A stretch of DNA of 64,000 nt from Symsagittifera roscoffensis (GCF_963678635.1 NC_087070.1:4622539-4686538), one strand, 5' to 3'. Shown: positions 11,215 to 23,060, counted from the first letter of the stretch. The notes: a model not told the origin generated them from the sequence alone. Made by a program: numbers and translations.

Positions 11215-12021
11215 ATTAAAAACCCAGATTGGAAGTTTGAAAAGACACCATTAATAAGATCCTAATAAATCAAGCCAAGACGCCGATTTTCCTAGATCGA
11301 AAAGTTAGACTAAAACCAAATCAAGTTGTTGTAGTCACAATTAGGCTGAGAAATTTAAACGAACTTAGCAATAACCGACAGGTGTGTCCAGTTCAAAACC
11401 CAAAAAGTAAGAGCTGGGCTATTTTAGCAAGATGTTTCTCAATCACCCAGAACGGACAGTGTGAGCGTGTTGCTGAACAAGTAGGCGGGATCAGTAACGA
11501 TACAGTGTGTAAGGAAACTTGATAATGCCTTCGAACACAGAGTATCAGAATTGCCTTCGAACACAGAGTATCAGATAAAAGAAAACTTGAAGCAGTTTAA
11601 AGAGACTGGGTGTCCGTTAATTGCTAACAGAGAGTGTATATTGAAGAGAATAATTGATCGAAAGTTTTTGAAGAAATTGTTCTCCATGCAATCATAGACA
11701 GATGACTGAATGTCTTTTTTTTCAAACTTCACTTAAAGGTCGTCTGATGCAAACTTAGCAGCATAAAAACCAGTGTTACTCGAAATAGAGCACCTTAAAG
11801 GTAAAAAGTTCGTTAAAGTGCTGTATTTCTTAGGGACGGGCTGAATCAGATCACAGACGTTGTTTCGAAGAAGCAGGCCGACATAGGTAGTAGTAGTACA
11901 CGAGATAGAAAAAGAAGAGGGCTCGGTAGCTCACAGGGAATTAGCTAGGAGAATGACGCCATACAAGTCAAAAGCCTGATGGAAAAAAACTGAAACGTTG
12001 GTGAAATATGATATGATATGA
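11215..12021 (+). other. Protease-RT linker remnant (copy L)
   Basis: No frame longer than about 60 codons. Short stretches in changing frames (for example LLEIEHLKGKKFVKV and AHRELARRMTPYKS) look like the usual linker and the start of the RT fingers. A short direct duplication of GCCTTCGAACACAGAGTATC lies at about 11525-11575. Confidence 0.45.
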
Positions 12022-12560
12022 TTGAGCCATCTATGTCCCCGTGGGCTTTTGGAATGGTCATGGCTAAAAAGGGGGCAACCTAAGTTTTACTATGATTTTT
12101 GCTATTTGATAGCTCTAACGATGAAAAATGTCTATCCAATCCAACACATTGATGAAAGACTCAAGAAGCTAGGAGACGCGAATTTCTTCACGACGTTGAA
12201 TTTGGGCTCTGTGTTCTGGCAGGTGCCTCTCATGAAGCAGGACCGAGATAAAAACAGGCCTGGCGTTGAGGATGCCTTTTGGACTGTGTAATATGATAGC
12301 CTAATTTCAACGAATGGAAAATGGCTACACCGACTCTGGGAAATCTCGTAGAAAGGCTAGACGAAGTCTTCACTTGCATGAAGCAGGCCGGCTTGAAATG
12401 CAAACTATCAAAATGCCAGATTCCGAGAGATTCCATAAAGTATCTGGGTCGTCTGTTTGACAAAGACCAGAGCCAGAGGCCGTTGAAGCGGTGCTGACAT
12501 AGAAAGCACCGAAAACTTACATCCAGTTTTTGAGCTTTCTCGGCTTCGCTAATTATTACC
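12022..12560 (+). pseudogene. Reverse transcriptase lacking YxDD (copy L)
   Basis: VYPIQHIDERLKKLGDANFF, then TTLNLGSVFWQVPL, identify the Ty3/gypsy RT; in the latter motif A, the first catalytic Asp is Asn. RMPFGLCN follows in another frame, then sequence jumps from FQRM straight to ATPTLGNLVERLDEVF, skipping motif C. The deletion (near 12.31 kb) removes the whole YxDD active site. Later pieces (KYLGRLFDK, FANYYREFIEG-like sequence) belong to the thumb and connection. Two independent lesions in the active site make the domain non-functional. Confidence 0.8.
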
Positions 12561-13166
12561 GTGAATTTATCGAAGGATAGACAAATAAAATATTCCCTAT
12601 GCGACAATTATTGCGAAATAGGGCAAGCAATTTAGCTGGAAGGATGAGGCACAAGTTTTTATCGAGAACATCAAATAGGAGCTATTCGAGGCCCCAATCC
12701 TCGGCATGCAAGCCGAAAAAGGAATGTCGGCATTGGACTCTCACGCACCATTGTAGTCATCTCGCAGCTACTCCAGCAAGAGCAAGTGTGGATATGAAAA
12801 AATGTTCTATGACCCATAGCTAAAGGCAGTAAAACTCTTACCGACACCGAAATGAAATACAGCGCACCAAAAGCAGAAATATTCGCGGTGATTAGTTTTA
12901 TTGAAAAGTACAGAGCTTACAGAGGCAGTGCGCGTTGACAAGTCAGTTCTTGCCTCGCTGAAACCAACTCGGTGGATCAACATTATACCTGTCGTTTGGT
13001 AGTACGCATCAATGGCTATAACTTGATTATAGAGCATCGGACTCGCGACAAGCACCAAAAAGCCGACAGCCTCAGCAGAAGACAGAGATGTACGGCCAAC
13101 TGGAAGGAAAACTGGCTAATAAGCCGAAAAAAAGGACGGCTTTTCAACAGAGAAGTTGAGAAGTAG
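12561..13166 (+). pseudogene. RNase H region (copy L)
   Basis: Remnants in several frames: KGMSALDSHAPL for the first catalytic strand, TDTEMKYSAPKAEIFAV for the helix with the catalytic Glu, and, in the longest frame (12972-13166), YTCRLVVRINGYNLIIEHR followed by KHQKADSLSRR, the usual end of the Ty3/gypsy RNase H. Stops and frameshifts occur throughout. Confidence 0.7.
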
Positions 13167-13960
13167 TACCATGAATGGATATAAGCAATGCGAAGATGGA
13201 GGTCCGAACGTTGGTGATCCGGAGTCAATGAACCAATTAGTTATTTCAATAAAGAAAGATGTCCCCGTCTTTGAATTGTCCGGGAAGTCATGAAACATTG
13301 TCCGGGGAGCCAGGGTCAGAACGAGAGAATTTTGTCCGACGAGTCAAGAAACATGAAGATTAGTTCCGAACAAGAGTATGCTTGTATGCTGACTCCTACC
13401 TCATGTCCGAGAATATTTCAGAGAAAAATTTCAGCTCAGACATATCAGAATTAGCAATTCAATCTTTACTAGTAGAATGGAAAGAACGCGGGTTGGACAG
13501 GAAAGTACATCAAGACCCAGATCGAGACATTTACACCTCCGATGAAGAAGGTACCATAGTCTGTCATGTTGTAAATGAACTTGAGTTGACAGCTTTATCC
13601 AAACGTCCAACGAGGTTATTTCCCCATACAACGGTCGTCCGTAATATTCTAGAGCCTCTGGGACAGGAAGCGACAACTGTGTTGTTGAAAACAAGGTGCA
13701 TAAAAATGAAGGACGATGCCCATGCTCCAGAAGTAGTCAGCGGACAACTACACGTAATGGAAACTTACTTGAAGGCCAGATACCAACTATCGGATCTTCT
13801 AAGGGCTCAGATAATGAATAGAATGACAAAAACTTTTAATAGATGGATAGAGAATGGATCACCCGATAAAGGTGATTTGGAAGAGGATATGTTATAATCG
13901 TGAAGCAATTTTGCGTAAGCCAGAGGGATTTATTGTATCACAGCTGTACCAAATTGAGTT
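13167..13960 (+). pseudogene. RNase H-integrase tether and integrase N-terminus (copy L)
   Basis: The 171-residue frame (13382-13897) is an acidic linker: SELAIQSLLVEWKERGLD, then KVHQDPDRDIY and RWIENGSPDKGDLEED. Its counterpart in copy R2 (LAIHTLLVETRTRDLD, EVYQDPDSDRY, RWI-type block) has the same order. Such a long linker between RNase H and the integrase zinc domain is unusual for compact Ty3 elements. The zinc-binding His pair should follow 13.9 kb but is frameshifted. Confidence 0.6.
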
Positions 13961-14640
13961 GCTATTTAGCTCGCGCAAAAAGATAGGTGATCAAGGTTTA
14001 GACTAACTTTGTAGCAGAATAAAGAAGCGGTTTGAATGGCCTGGCTTTAGTAAAGCTTGTAAAAAGTAGATCTCTGCGTGTTTATTATGTCAAGAGGCGA
14101 AAGATCCAAGGAATTTGAGCTTTCCTCTGCAGTCAAAAGAGTAATCAGAGTTCTAAAAAGTACTGCAATTAGATCATAAGAAAATCTGAATGATGACCAC
14201 GAGTTATAATCAAGTACTCGTAAAGATCGAGCGTTTCAATGAATATGCAGAAGCAGTACTCTGAATGATAATATTGACAGAGGCATCCTGTGACCATTTG
14301 ATAAATGTCTGGATTGCCAGACACGGGTGTTCAATTGCTTTTCAGTCGGACAATGGCATAGTGTTTTGTTGGTGGCCTCACAAAAAATTTCTCTCAAAAA
14401 GAAATTGTCTCAAGTGGCACATGCCCACTCGACCACTAACCATCCGCAGACGAATAGCCAGATTGAAAAGCAGAATCTTACATTAGTCCTCAAGTTACGA
14501 GTTTTTTGTTAACTCTTTCTTATCCCGAGTACGAAGGGAGAAAGACAGCGCCGCAAACATACGTAAATGACGTAATCAAAATGCAACATGAACTGAATGG
14601 TATTGGCCGGCGAAACACACAGTAGGCACAGGTTATGCAA
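13961..14640 (+). pseudogene. Integrase zinc CxxC and catalytic core (copy L)
   Basis: ACLLCQEAKDPRNLSF near 14.08 kb gives the CxxC of the HHCC zinc finger. The catalytic core is spread over frames: VLQLDHKKI with the first Asp, HLINVWIARHGC, FQSDNGIVF with the second Asp, and NSQIEKQN with the Glu, so the D,D,E triad can still be traced. About 100 bp are missing after LRVFC compared with the expected continuation. Frameshifts and stops disable it. Confidence 0.7.
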
Positions 14641-14830
14641 GTGAGGATATTTGATAAAAGCATCGCTGACGCAAAAGCACGAGGTAAATCCCCCAAATGG
14701 AACCAAGAAATTGCTGAAGAATGGGCGTGGACCGTTACAGATATCCGAAGTACAACAAAGTGGCCACTTCTGTTGATTGAGCACCTGACGCGGTGCTGCT
14801 TATGAAAATATTAAACCACACCCACGCTTC
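14641..14830 (+). pseudogene. Integrase C-terminal GPF-type module (copy L)
   Basis: NGTKKLLKNGRGPLQISEV, followed by a GHF...LST...AAYENIKPH block, corresponds to the GPY/F-type module that ends many Ty3/gypsy integrases. This point (about 14.66 kb) is also where the near-identical match to the right palindrome arm begins. Confidence 0.6.
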
Positions 14831-16010
14831 GTCGGAAGATTTTGTGCATCCCAGCAGATTTGAATGGGGATGACTACTTGATGGTGGACACCTCTTATGA
14901 ATTGAATGAAAGAGATCAGAATGAAAGGGAGTGAATGAAAGCGACAAGAACGACGGAAATGAGGTGATTATTGCAACCTGTCATTATATCAGGAAGTAAC
15001 TGAAAAAAATAGGTCGCCAACGAACCTCTCCCATATGCTGAGTAGGACTGACTTGACCTGAAGAAATTGGGAATCGATAAGAGAACAGAACCTGATTTTT
15101 CCTTGGCTATGGAGACCCGAAAATGCAAGGGGGGAAGAGATTCAAAGAAGAATAAACGATACAGTAACAATTTTGTTGCGGGCGAAATGGCACTGAGAGA
15201 CGCTATTAAACAATGGTCTCATATGACATTGATGATCGATCAGAACCAGAGGCGGAAATCGAATCTGAGACAAAGCAGTTGCACAACAATGAATTGACAA
15301 ATCTGCGAGTATTCAAATGACTTCTGGATATGGCTGCTGATACCAAGGATATACTTGCTGAAGATCCAGTAGGTCGATCAGTCCAGCTTCAAATACATAA
15401 GTCACGACAAAACTGAATCCAACTGGGGCGCTCCAATTGGACCTTTTTGCGTTCTCGAATCCAACCTGGGCGACCAACGGGGTTGTCGATATATATATTT
15501 TTTCCTGGGAGTGGGGGTAGGGCTTACCCACACCCTAAATCTAATACGAAGAAATTTAAAAGTCTCAAGGGAAACACGAAATCTAGAGACGGAGGGAGAC
15601 AGTACTAGCAAACCGGCTTCGGAATGGTTTTTGAACCGTTTTTTGATCTCTCAAATTATTACCTGGAGGAATAGTGTTTTTATACTCATGAAACGAATGT
15701 GCGCCATCGCCATAACCGTGGATGCAAGTTTCAAAACAGCGCTAGGGTCCGACTTCAGAAGGGAGTACGAGAAAACGAGTTATTATGAAAACAAAGACCT
15801 AGTGTAGTAGGGATGATAGCGTTGCCCCTGTTGCATCACAGAAACTGGGTTTTTCGATTACTAAGGCCACTGATAAACAACAGGGAACCCAATAATTTAG
15901 TGCTGGCACTAACTAGACTCAGGAATTTGTTGGTAGAAAGAAGAGTGACCTCAGTCTTTTCACTAATTTATGATTCAAACAGTGAAAAACTACAGCCTTA
16001 AAAGTTTCAC
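14831..16010 (+). pseudogene. Post-integrase coding remnant (copy L)
   Basis: After the integrase module the element continues in fragments: an acidic region, a lysine/arginine-rich 76-codon frame (15067-15297), and LLHHRNWVFRLLRPLINNRE with ALTRLRNLLVERR (15813-16001). All of these are conserved in the right arm at 30461-30691 and 29758-29946, but with stops in the same general places. No known domain is recognised. The position after integrase is where env or accessory genes sit in some LTR elements, but no signal peptide, cysteine pattern or membrane anchor is visible. Confidence 0.5.
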
Positions 16011-16560
16011 GCTCTAGTACATGTGATTATTTTGGAAGTAGAATAGAAGTGTACTTACGGAAGAAATACTGTCTAAGCATATGCTAGCGCATTGGTTGAG
16101 TTTGGGATTTTATCTCGCATGCTATGTTTTTAAGACAAGGATCTAATCACTAAAATACGGGTTGAATTTTAGGTTTTATTTTGTTAAGGTTAGGGTTATT
16201 TTATGAGGTGTTATCTTATCGTGTCGTAGGTTTGAGTACGATTTTGTTCATGTAATGATCACCCTCAGTGTGTTTGATAGTGACATGAGATTATTCAAAA
16301 CTTGTAGGTGACAGCATCAATTTATCTTAAACCGACATAGTCTGATGACGTTTTAAAGATAAGTTTTGCGATCCACCTCGATGCTTATCCTTAGATCAAA
16401 TAAGAATTGACGTTATCCAAAGATGAGACTGATCTGACGAAATTTTTTAGTGAGATTAAACAGATTTAATTACAGTGTCTGAGTCGTGATTTGTCTTTTC
16501 AATCGTGATTGATCAAACATTTGTGTCATTGCAATCATAACCAAGAATAATCCGGGCGAA
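16011..16560 (+). other. Non-coding-like part of the element
   Basis: No open frame; AT-rich with short direct echoes. The match to the right arm (about 29.2-29.75 kb) is high, so it belongs to the duplicated unit. It could be an old intron, a nested insertion or a decayed regulatory region. Confidence 0.45.
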
Positions 16561-16592
16561 AGACAATTAGTAAAACCATCGAACTTACAAAT

Positions 16593-17420
16593 TTGATCTC
16601 AGCGAGTCTAGGAAAAGCTCTAGATGAGATGTACCAGAACCTATTAGATTGTATTTTCGGAATGGAGCATCCGGAGCTGACAATATTCTTAGTTGCACTA
16701 CTAAACGCTATGGGAAGAGAGGGCCGTGGAGACCGTCCTACGGAGGTAGTGCTGAAAGCGGCAGCTGTAGGCTTATGCGATGGCAACGTTGAGAGATGTC
16801 TGGTACGACCCGGTTTATGAGCCGGGCTCGGGCGCGCAAAAGAACTAAAGGCTAAGGGAGATGCCTCTGTCAGTCTGCGTCAAATCCTCTAACTAGCCTC
16901 TCATTGGATAAAAGAGATCAAGCGTTGTGCGGGCCCATCACATTCAGCAGATTCTTCTACTGCCGCTCAACTCTCGAGAATTTCGAAATGAACAAAAGCG
17001 AGATCCAGACGGCAGAGACGAGTGAGAATCTTGACAAGAAAACTGAGCGAAAACTCAGGAGCTCCATGGGCCGAGTCATTTTGGCCCTCTTCCTCAAGTG
17101 AGCTCACCTACTAGTGCCAGGAAGACCAAAATCAGATCCACCGGAAACGTACCTGTTACCTCAGGTTTATGAAACGTTCGAGCAGTGGCCAAAGCAACGA
17201 TGCAGGAGATACATTAAAATGCGCAGCTCAGGTTTAATATTTGCTTCCCAGCACGCAATACGAATTACGGACTCCGCTGAACCGGTCGGGCCAGCACCAA
17301 GTGAGGCCACAGAGAAATCATGCTTAATCGACATTAGAAAAGATATCGGCGCTGGACGGTTAGTTGTCGAAATCGCTGCGGACCATCTAAGAGCAGTTGA
17401 TCAGCCCATACCAAGTGGGA
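16593..17420 (+). pseudogene. Conserved segment upstream of the SGNH domain
   Basis: Frame 16593-16820 encodes SLGKALDEMYQNLLDCIFGM and FLVALLNAMGREGRGDRPTE, a compact helical block that is almost unchanged in the right arm (minus strand, about 28.95-29.18 kb). It is followed by a basic and Ser/Thr-rich segment and, at 17114-17482, by the frame that leads into the SGNH block I. I do not recognise the helical block. Its position suggests that it belonged to the same polyprotein as the SGNH domain. Confidence 0.5.
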
Positions 17421-17882
17421 GTCGTCACTTGGTTATCGGGGATAACCAGATGAGAGTGATTTGGCGGAAATCTTTGTGGTAGATCAAACCACGCCGTACT
17501 CCTTTGGTGGAGCCTCTGTGGCTAAGGTGATCAAAATGATGGAGCTGCAGCACGACGACAGGGTGGAGATGGTGAACCTCCAGGTAGAGACGAACGACGT
17601 TTTAAGGAACCCGATCATACCGGAGGTTAGGTGGAAACCACTGATGGCTTACTTCATCAACGAGCAGAAAGAAAAATGCAAACTAAGACTCGTAGTATGT
17701 GCATCATTCCTCTTAACCCAGACGCTGGCTCAACGATCGCCGTAATTATGAAAAATAATACAACCGGTGAATTGACATGGTCAACGAGTCATGCACTATT
17801 ACGACAAATTGATCGCCACGGGTTGACGAGCGATGGAATGGAACCTACTTTAATGGAACCTACCAGGAAGACAGTGGATTAA
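17421..17882 (+). pseudogene. SGNH-hydrolase-like domain in the Ty3/gypsy element (copy L)
   Basis: SGNH/GDSL hydrolases use a Ser in block I (GDS), conserved Gly and Asn (GxND) in blocks II-III and a DxxH in block V. Here block I is HLVIGDNQMRV (Ser replaced by Asn), followed by YSFGGASVAKVIKMMEL, then DDRVEMVNLQVETNDV, where GTND has become ETND. After a frameshift come IIPLNPDAGSTIA and LTSDGMEPT, where the catalytic His of DGxH is Glu. A 2-nt insertion just after block I breaks the frame. The fold assignment rests on motif order and spacing, and the copy is clearly inactive. It probably belonged to the C-terminal extension of Pol or to a downstream reading frame. Confidence 0.7.
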
Positions 17883-20800
17883 CTACGCTTTTAAATGAAG
17901 ATAGAGGAGATGGAGGCAGAGCTGCGAACCATGGCTTACCTCTCCCAGTTCGGATGTTATAAAAAAAAATTGGGGGCCGTCCCCGCCACTAGAAGTCGAT
18001 CCTTAGAGGTTCATAGTTCGCAAGTAGATCTGGCCGCTGTCATCAAAACCGACAGAACCAGTGACTTGATGTGAAATAGGTCAGAGCCTAGGTTGAGGGG
18101 GACGAAATAAGAGGGATATGACCTCGAATCCTAATATGAGCACAGATGCAGTAAGATTGCTCAATGTGCACAATCCCACGGTATTCGGGTTTCAACAAAC
18201 ATCTCACTGAGGCTGGTGGATCTTAAAATGGTGCCCGAGGTAACACGATGGTATCTTTGAACACGAGCTCAATGATGGACATCCGTCATCAGGCGAGGAA
18301 GGAAAAGACGCCAGCCGAAAATTGATTTTCCTGGTCAAGAATATGCCCAACAAAATGCACCATAAGATTCGGTGGAAGGAGACGAGAGGAGGCAAGGTCA
18401 ACTAGAAACGCCAAAACCAAAGGGAGACGCGGAGGTACCAATTGCGTTATGGTCAAACATATCGAAGATAATTCAGGGATTTGAGATCATAGCACGACAA
18501 GGATTTTGATATACGCAGTTCAGGGTTTTGAACTGTGAAAATGAGAACAGGAGTGAACGATGGTCACGGGCTGGTGCGACATGTAGCGAACGACTTGAGG
18601 TTCAGACAGGTGGACTATGAAAGAAAAGTAGAGGGAAGCATGGTCAGGCGGAAAGCTACTTTCACTGCGTAAGGCCTCAGTGGTCTGAATTTGAGGACAA
18701 AAACTCAAAATAACCTATGAATCTGCCTGTCTACACGGCTGAGCACGCTGAGACAGGATGCAATAGAGCATGCGCCAGCGGTGGTAAAAGAAGTCCACCA
18801 GTACCTCGAAGCGACATTGGATATAAGAGAGGAGACACTAGAACTATGCTGCAGTTGATGAAGGAAAAAATATGATGTCCGTATATCGATTCGAGTTGGA
18901 TGTGTTAGCAACGACAAACGAATACGTGAAATCTATTCAATCCTCGCTACTAGGTGTTGGATGGACGCCTGCATTCTGGAATATCTGCTATCCCGGAGCC
19001 TCGAGAGACTTTCTGATTGACACCAGGAATTTGTCAATAGGCCTCGTATTAGCGCTTTATGTGACACTGGAGAACTCTACTTCTGCAATATCTACTGCAA
19101 CAAAAACGAGGCCCGACTTGTGAAGTCAAGCCCGTTTCCGACAGAAGAGAACAGTAAAAAATAAGGAGTCATGCTTCTTTGAAAGAAACTTGGAGTACAA
19201 CTCGACGTGGTCAACTTTAGCAGGACCCCGAAATCTGAATCAGTGTAAATGAGTGAACCAGCTGGTGGCTCTTCAGAAATGTTGAAGGCAAGGAATTCGC
19301 TGAGAGTACACCTGATGGCATGGCAAGACACGCAAGCCACGCAGGAAAACTTGAAAGAGCTAGGGACAAGTTCAAACCTGAGAAAGAAAGAATACGGCAC
19401 CGTGATGTCATCGAGAGCGAGCGAGAAAGGCTGAGTGCAGTTTATAAAGATTTTCTGGAGGACAAATCTCCAGAAATATTTCGATGACACCATGAACACA
19501 CCATCGACACTAATGGCATATCTGGCCATTCCATGTGTGTGGACGGTCTTGCAAGTAAAATTGAAGTAGTCGCTATTGAGAATAAAGAGGGCAGAATATG
19601 AAGCCACCGATGAAACAAGTCAAGAGAGCAACAGTTGAGGCTAACTTAAGCTCCAAAAACATTGATTGCCAGAGACGACTCTGCAATAGCTTGGGCCAAG
19701 CGAAAAGACGCCCCTTTGCTTGGCGAGATTTTTGGAGGGTCGTAGACTGTGTAAAAGCTATTAGGCAAGGAGGAACGAAGTGTGAAGAAATATTGCTTAG
19801 AGCTTTGTTGGAACTTTATCAAGATATAACACGCAAGATCCCCGCTAAAAAGCTGTTCGACTTTGACAGTTACCGGAATTTGGAAAAGATAAAAAGATGC
19901 TCCAATGAAGAGCTTAGAGTGAGCCGGTGGCTGCTGGAGAAGATCAGAAGTCCGAAAGGGTATGTAAAGCTGGAACAGCAGAAGGCATTTCAGACAGTAT
20001 CAGGCGAGTCCGGGATGGCTTACAACCCATTCGTTGATGAGGATGCTTCGGACGCGTATTTTGATTTTGAGCAGGCAATGTTTCTCGATTTTAAAGGTAA
20101 AACGAGTGCCAGAATTGAGGATGATGATCTCAGAGCAATTGCAATTATCAGGTCTAATGCAACATAGGCGTAGTCTTGGAGGAACGAGTGGTCGAACCCT
20201 CGGTTCCAAAACTGGAAGGAAAAGTGATATTTGAGATTGATTCAAGGGACGGTCCGCTGAAAACCAGTCCAATGACAATGTGGGAGCTCATGAACACTTC
20301 ATGGTGCCAAATCCGAATGCAGGTCTGATATGGGACGTCACCGCAGATATAGAATAAGAACAGGATGATGACGAGAGTTTGCGCAATCTGGCTGTGATAC
20401 ATCACCTGTTAGCTTTGAAACAAAAAGAAACAGAATGAGGAGCCACCCACGTAGGCATCCGAATGAAATTCTCCAAGTTAATGGATGACAAAAAGCACTT
20501 GCCTGGCCTCCAGTTGTGGACTGGAAGGGCATGTATGTGGGACGGGCCATTGTTTGAAAACTTGAAGCCAACAACATTGCTAACTAGCGAAGTTATATGT
20601 GAGATTGAAAATGTCGGACAGGAGTGAAATTGAACTAATTGCAGATTGCAACGGGGCAACTAAAGTGAACCTGATAAGTGTTGATAACTGTCATAGGATT
20701 TTAAAACATGACTAGTTAGATTGAATCGCTCGAACTTCTGGAGAGGGCGCACGAGCTAGTAACAGCGTTAAATGTGGAAATAATCCCCGGAGCGTTGCAA

Positions 20801-22085
20801 ACGGAAAAGAAGATAAGTGGCTGGCGAGAAGCTCTGGAAAGTGAAATAAGCCTGAAACGTAGCAAGGGATATCACAAAACCGCTGGCTCAAAATATTTAG
20901 TGGTATGAAGCTCCGCGCCATACTGTAATAGCAATTAACAAATGCACATGGTTGTAGTGAATGCAAGAACACAGCACAGATTGATCAATCAGCTAAATCG
21001 ACAAATACTCAAATTTGTGCGATTGGCAAATTGAGAGACATAGTGCGAATAAAACTATTGAAGTTGATTGAAGGAGACGTTAGTGACGTGCAGAAGAAGA
21101 AGGTGAGCGGGGCAGTATCGACGGATTTCCCCATGACTGACGAAAAGGACGAGACGCATCAAGTGATGATGGAAATTGAACCATTGCTAAAGGCCTCAGG
21201 ATACCGGACCAGGAGGAACAATTTGTTGACTCATGAGGAGTACCCTTGTCACGGCCTGGCGTAGACGTTCTGGCACCCCAATCGAGCGAACTTAGTGTTG
21301 ATTTGGGATTCTGGAGAATTTTTCTCCACGGGAGTAATCGATTTTAACCGAGCAAGCGATTTCAACCAATTTTAACCGTTCTGATATTGGTGGTCAGCGC
21401 TATGGTAGCGTTGAGATAGCTTGAAGCCAATGCCGGGACGAACGAGCAAGAGATGACGATAACGAACCCTTGGCAGTTGAGCAAATTGATTCACAGTAGA
21501 TAATTGGATTTGTTTCAGGCTATCTGCAATATCCTAAGGATACCGAATGCAATTAAAAGATTATGGGCAAGGCAAAGATTGATGCCTTTGTTCCGCGCAG
21601 TGATGACGACGTGGACATTTAAACGCGCGAAACGTCATATGTCCAGGAATACGGAAGCCTATTAATTCTTTCCAGCTGAAACTAGGACCATGTGCCTATA
21701 GAAGAGTATTCTTGACTCAAAGAAACGCCAAGAAGCGTGTAGCTGGAATGTTTTGCACGATTAAAATGAAAAAAACGAGGTCTTACAAGCTCACCTGAAG
21801 TGAAATGTAAGCCTGCGCTCACATAACAGTTTCTGCCGAAACCGGGAGCGGCAATTGAACGTAAATCTCCTAATCTGCTTTAAAAAATGTCAGATCAAGA
21901 AAGTTGGGGCACTTTGTCGATATAATGCGAAAAGTACTTGAAGACAGTGAGATGGAGGTAAGTGATGAGGCGCACGAAGATGAGGTCACGTAGCAGTGAA
22001 CGCTGGCGAAGAGATGACGTGAAGATTGAAGCTGTAAACGAGAGAAAAAATTATGAATTGTCTTTGTGCGTGAAAACTTAATCAA
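17883..22085 (+). pseudogene. Broken coding-like region downstream of the SGNH domain (copy L)
   Basis: About 4.2 kb of relatively GC-rich sequence with many short frames on +, the longest 189 codons (19598-20167; charged, ending FDFEQAMFLDFKGK) and 77 codons (21031-21264; KLRDIVRIKLLKLIEGD). Fragments such as GLVRHVANDLRFRQVDYERK, preserved in alternating frames, indicate former protein-coding sequence. None matches a domain I know. The part from about 20.7 to 22.09 kb is essentially identical in the right arm. Whether this is env, a transduced host gene or a second element cannot be decided by eye. Confidence 0.45.
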
Positions 22086-22211
22086 GCTAACTAAGCCTGG
22101 TCATTGAATCTTTAAACCTTTTGTTTTGCTTAAATTCTGGTCGAACCAGATTACGATGTTGACGTTAGTTGTTTTTATAATTGTTGATTACAATGAAAAG
22201 TGTAACAATCG

Positions 22212-22482
22212 CCCGAAAGCACATACTGACGGAAAATAAAGCTAGGTTATAAAACGAATGGCTAGCGTCTAAACGAAGCTTCGCATGCCTTTGACCGTCT
22301 CTACCAAAGCCAGTTCAATGTGTGGTCAATTAACATCGGGTCGAAAAAGTCATTATAACATAAAAGCTATCGGCCAAACCGCGCTAACTAATTTAGTTAC
22401 ATGCAGAAATAGTCAGCTCATGGCTGGGTCTCCGTATCATCAGACCGCTAGGTCACTCCTAAAACAATGGCTACTACCTATT
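22212..22482 (+). repeat. Repeat A, copy 1 (truncated by gap)
   Basis: Begins AGCACATACTGACGG and runs through GCTAGGTTATAAAACG to the gap. It is directly repeated after the gap, present in inverse at 23262-23408, and present as a diverged copy at 39415-39790. Confidence 0.75.
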
Positions 22483-22682
22483 NNNNNNNNNNNNNNNNNN
22501 NNNNNNNNNNNNNNNNNNNNNNNNNNNNNNNNNNNNNNNNNNNNNNNNNNNNNNNNNNNNNNNNNNNNNNNNNNNNNNNNNNNNNNNNNNNNNNNNNNNN
22601 NNNNNNNNNNNNNNNNNNNNNNNNNNNNNNNNNNNNNNNNNNNNNNNNNNNNNNNNNNNNNNNNNNNNNNNNNNNNNNNNNN
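22483..22682. other. Assembly gap (200 N)
   Basis: Exactly 200 undefined bases, probably a placeholder of arbitrary size. The same sequence (repeat A) stands on both sides in direct orientation, so the gap is probably a collapsed tandem array or a mis-joined palindrome centre. Confidence 0.95.
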
Positions 22683-23060
22683 AGCACATACTGACGGAAA
22701 ATAAAGCTAGGTTATAAAACGAATGGCTAGCGTCCAAACGAAGCTTCGCATGCCTTTGACCGTCTCTACCAAAGCCAGTTCAATGTGTGGTCAATTAACA
22801 TCGGGTCGAAAAAGTCATTATAACATAAAAGCTATCGGCCAAACCGCGCTAACTAATTTAGTTACATGCAGAAATAGTCAGCTCATGGCTGGGTCTCCGT
22901 ATCATCAGACCGCTAGGTCACTCCTAAAACAATGGCTACTACCTATTTTTTATTCTACTATGATTTTTGTTTAGTAGAACAAAATCAACATATTCATCGA
23001 AGATGCATCAACCCCTTTCCCTCATCTCCTAGCTTCTCAAACAATGAAAACTTCGAATCG
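22683..23060 (+). repeat. Repeat A, copy 2
   Basis: Almost identical to the sequence before the gap (one substitution in the first 70 bases). It continues past where copy 1 is cut, into a tail ending CCTCATCTCCTAGCTTCTC that is also found at 39.7-39.8 kb. It contains an 83-codon frame (22723-22974), see findings. Confidence 0.75.

Larger units (their letters stand above)
8635..14830 (+). mobile_element. Ty3/gypsy-like element, copy L, gag-pol part
   Basis: Gag coiled coil, capsid remnant, degenerate zinc knuckle, aspartic protease, reverse transcriptase, RNase H and integrase occur in Ty3/gypsy order on one strand. The element then continues without a visible LTR into a long post-integrase region (next entry). 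Base composition is distinctly less AT-rich than the flanks. Multiple frameshifts and stops, and a deletion that removes the RT active site, show it is a fossil. Confidence 0.85.
14658..22360. repeat. Left arm of the giant inverted repeat
   Basis: The segment is matched in reverse complement by 23265-31098. Coordinates of matching points add up to about 45,620 close to the centre and about 45,740-45,760 farther out, so the arms are collinear apart from a ~118-bp length difference near 19.07 kb (left) and 26.5-26.65 kb (right). Amino-acid identity of matched frames is about 87 percent at 15.1-15.3 kb, about 95 percent at 20.0-20.6 kb and 99-100 percent between about 20.7 and 22.09 kb, dropping to about 86 percent nucleotide identity at 22.1-22.2 kb. 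Confidence 0.9.

Noticed and set aside
15313..15531. Minus-strand frames within the palindrome arms (many 60-110 codons)
   Set aside because: They are antisense to the decayed plus-strand element; their conservation between arms reflects DNA identity only.
22285..22737. Frames running through the N stretch
   Set aside because: Undefined bases cannot support coding; only the flanking repeat A is real.
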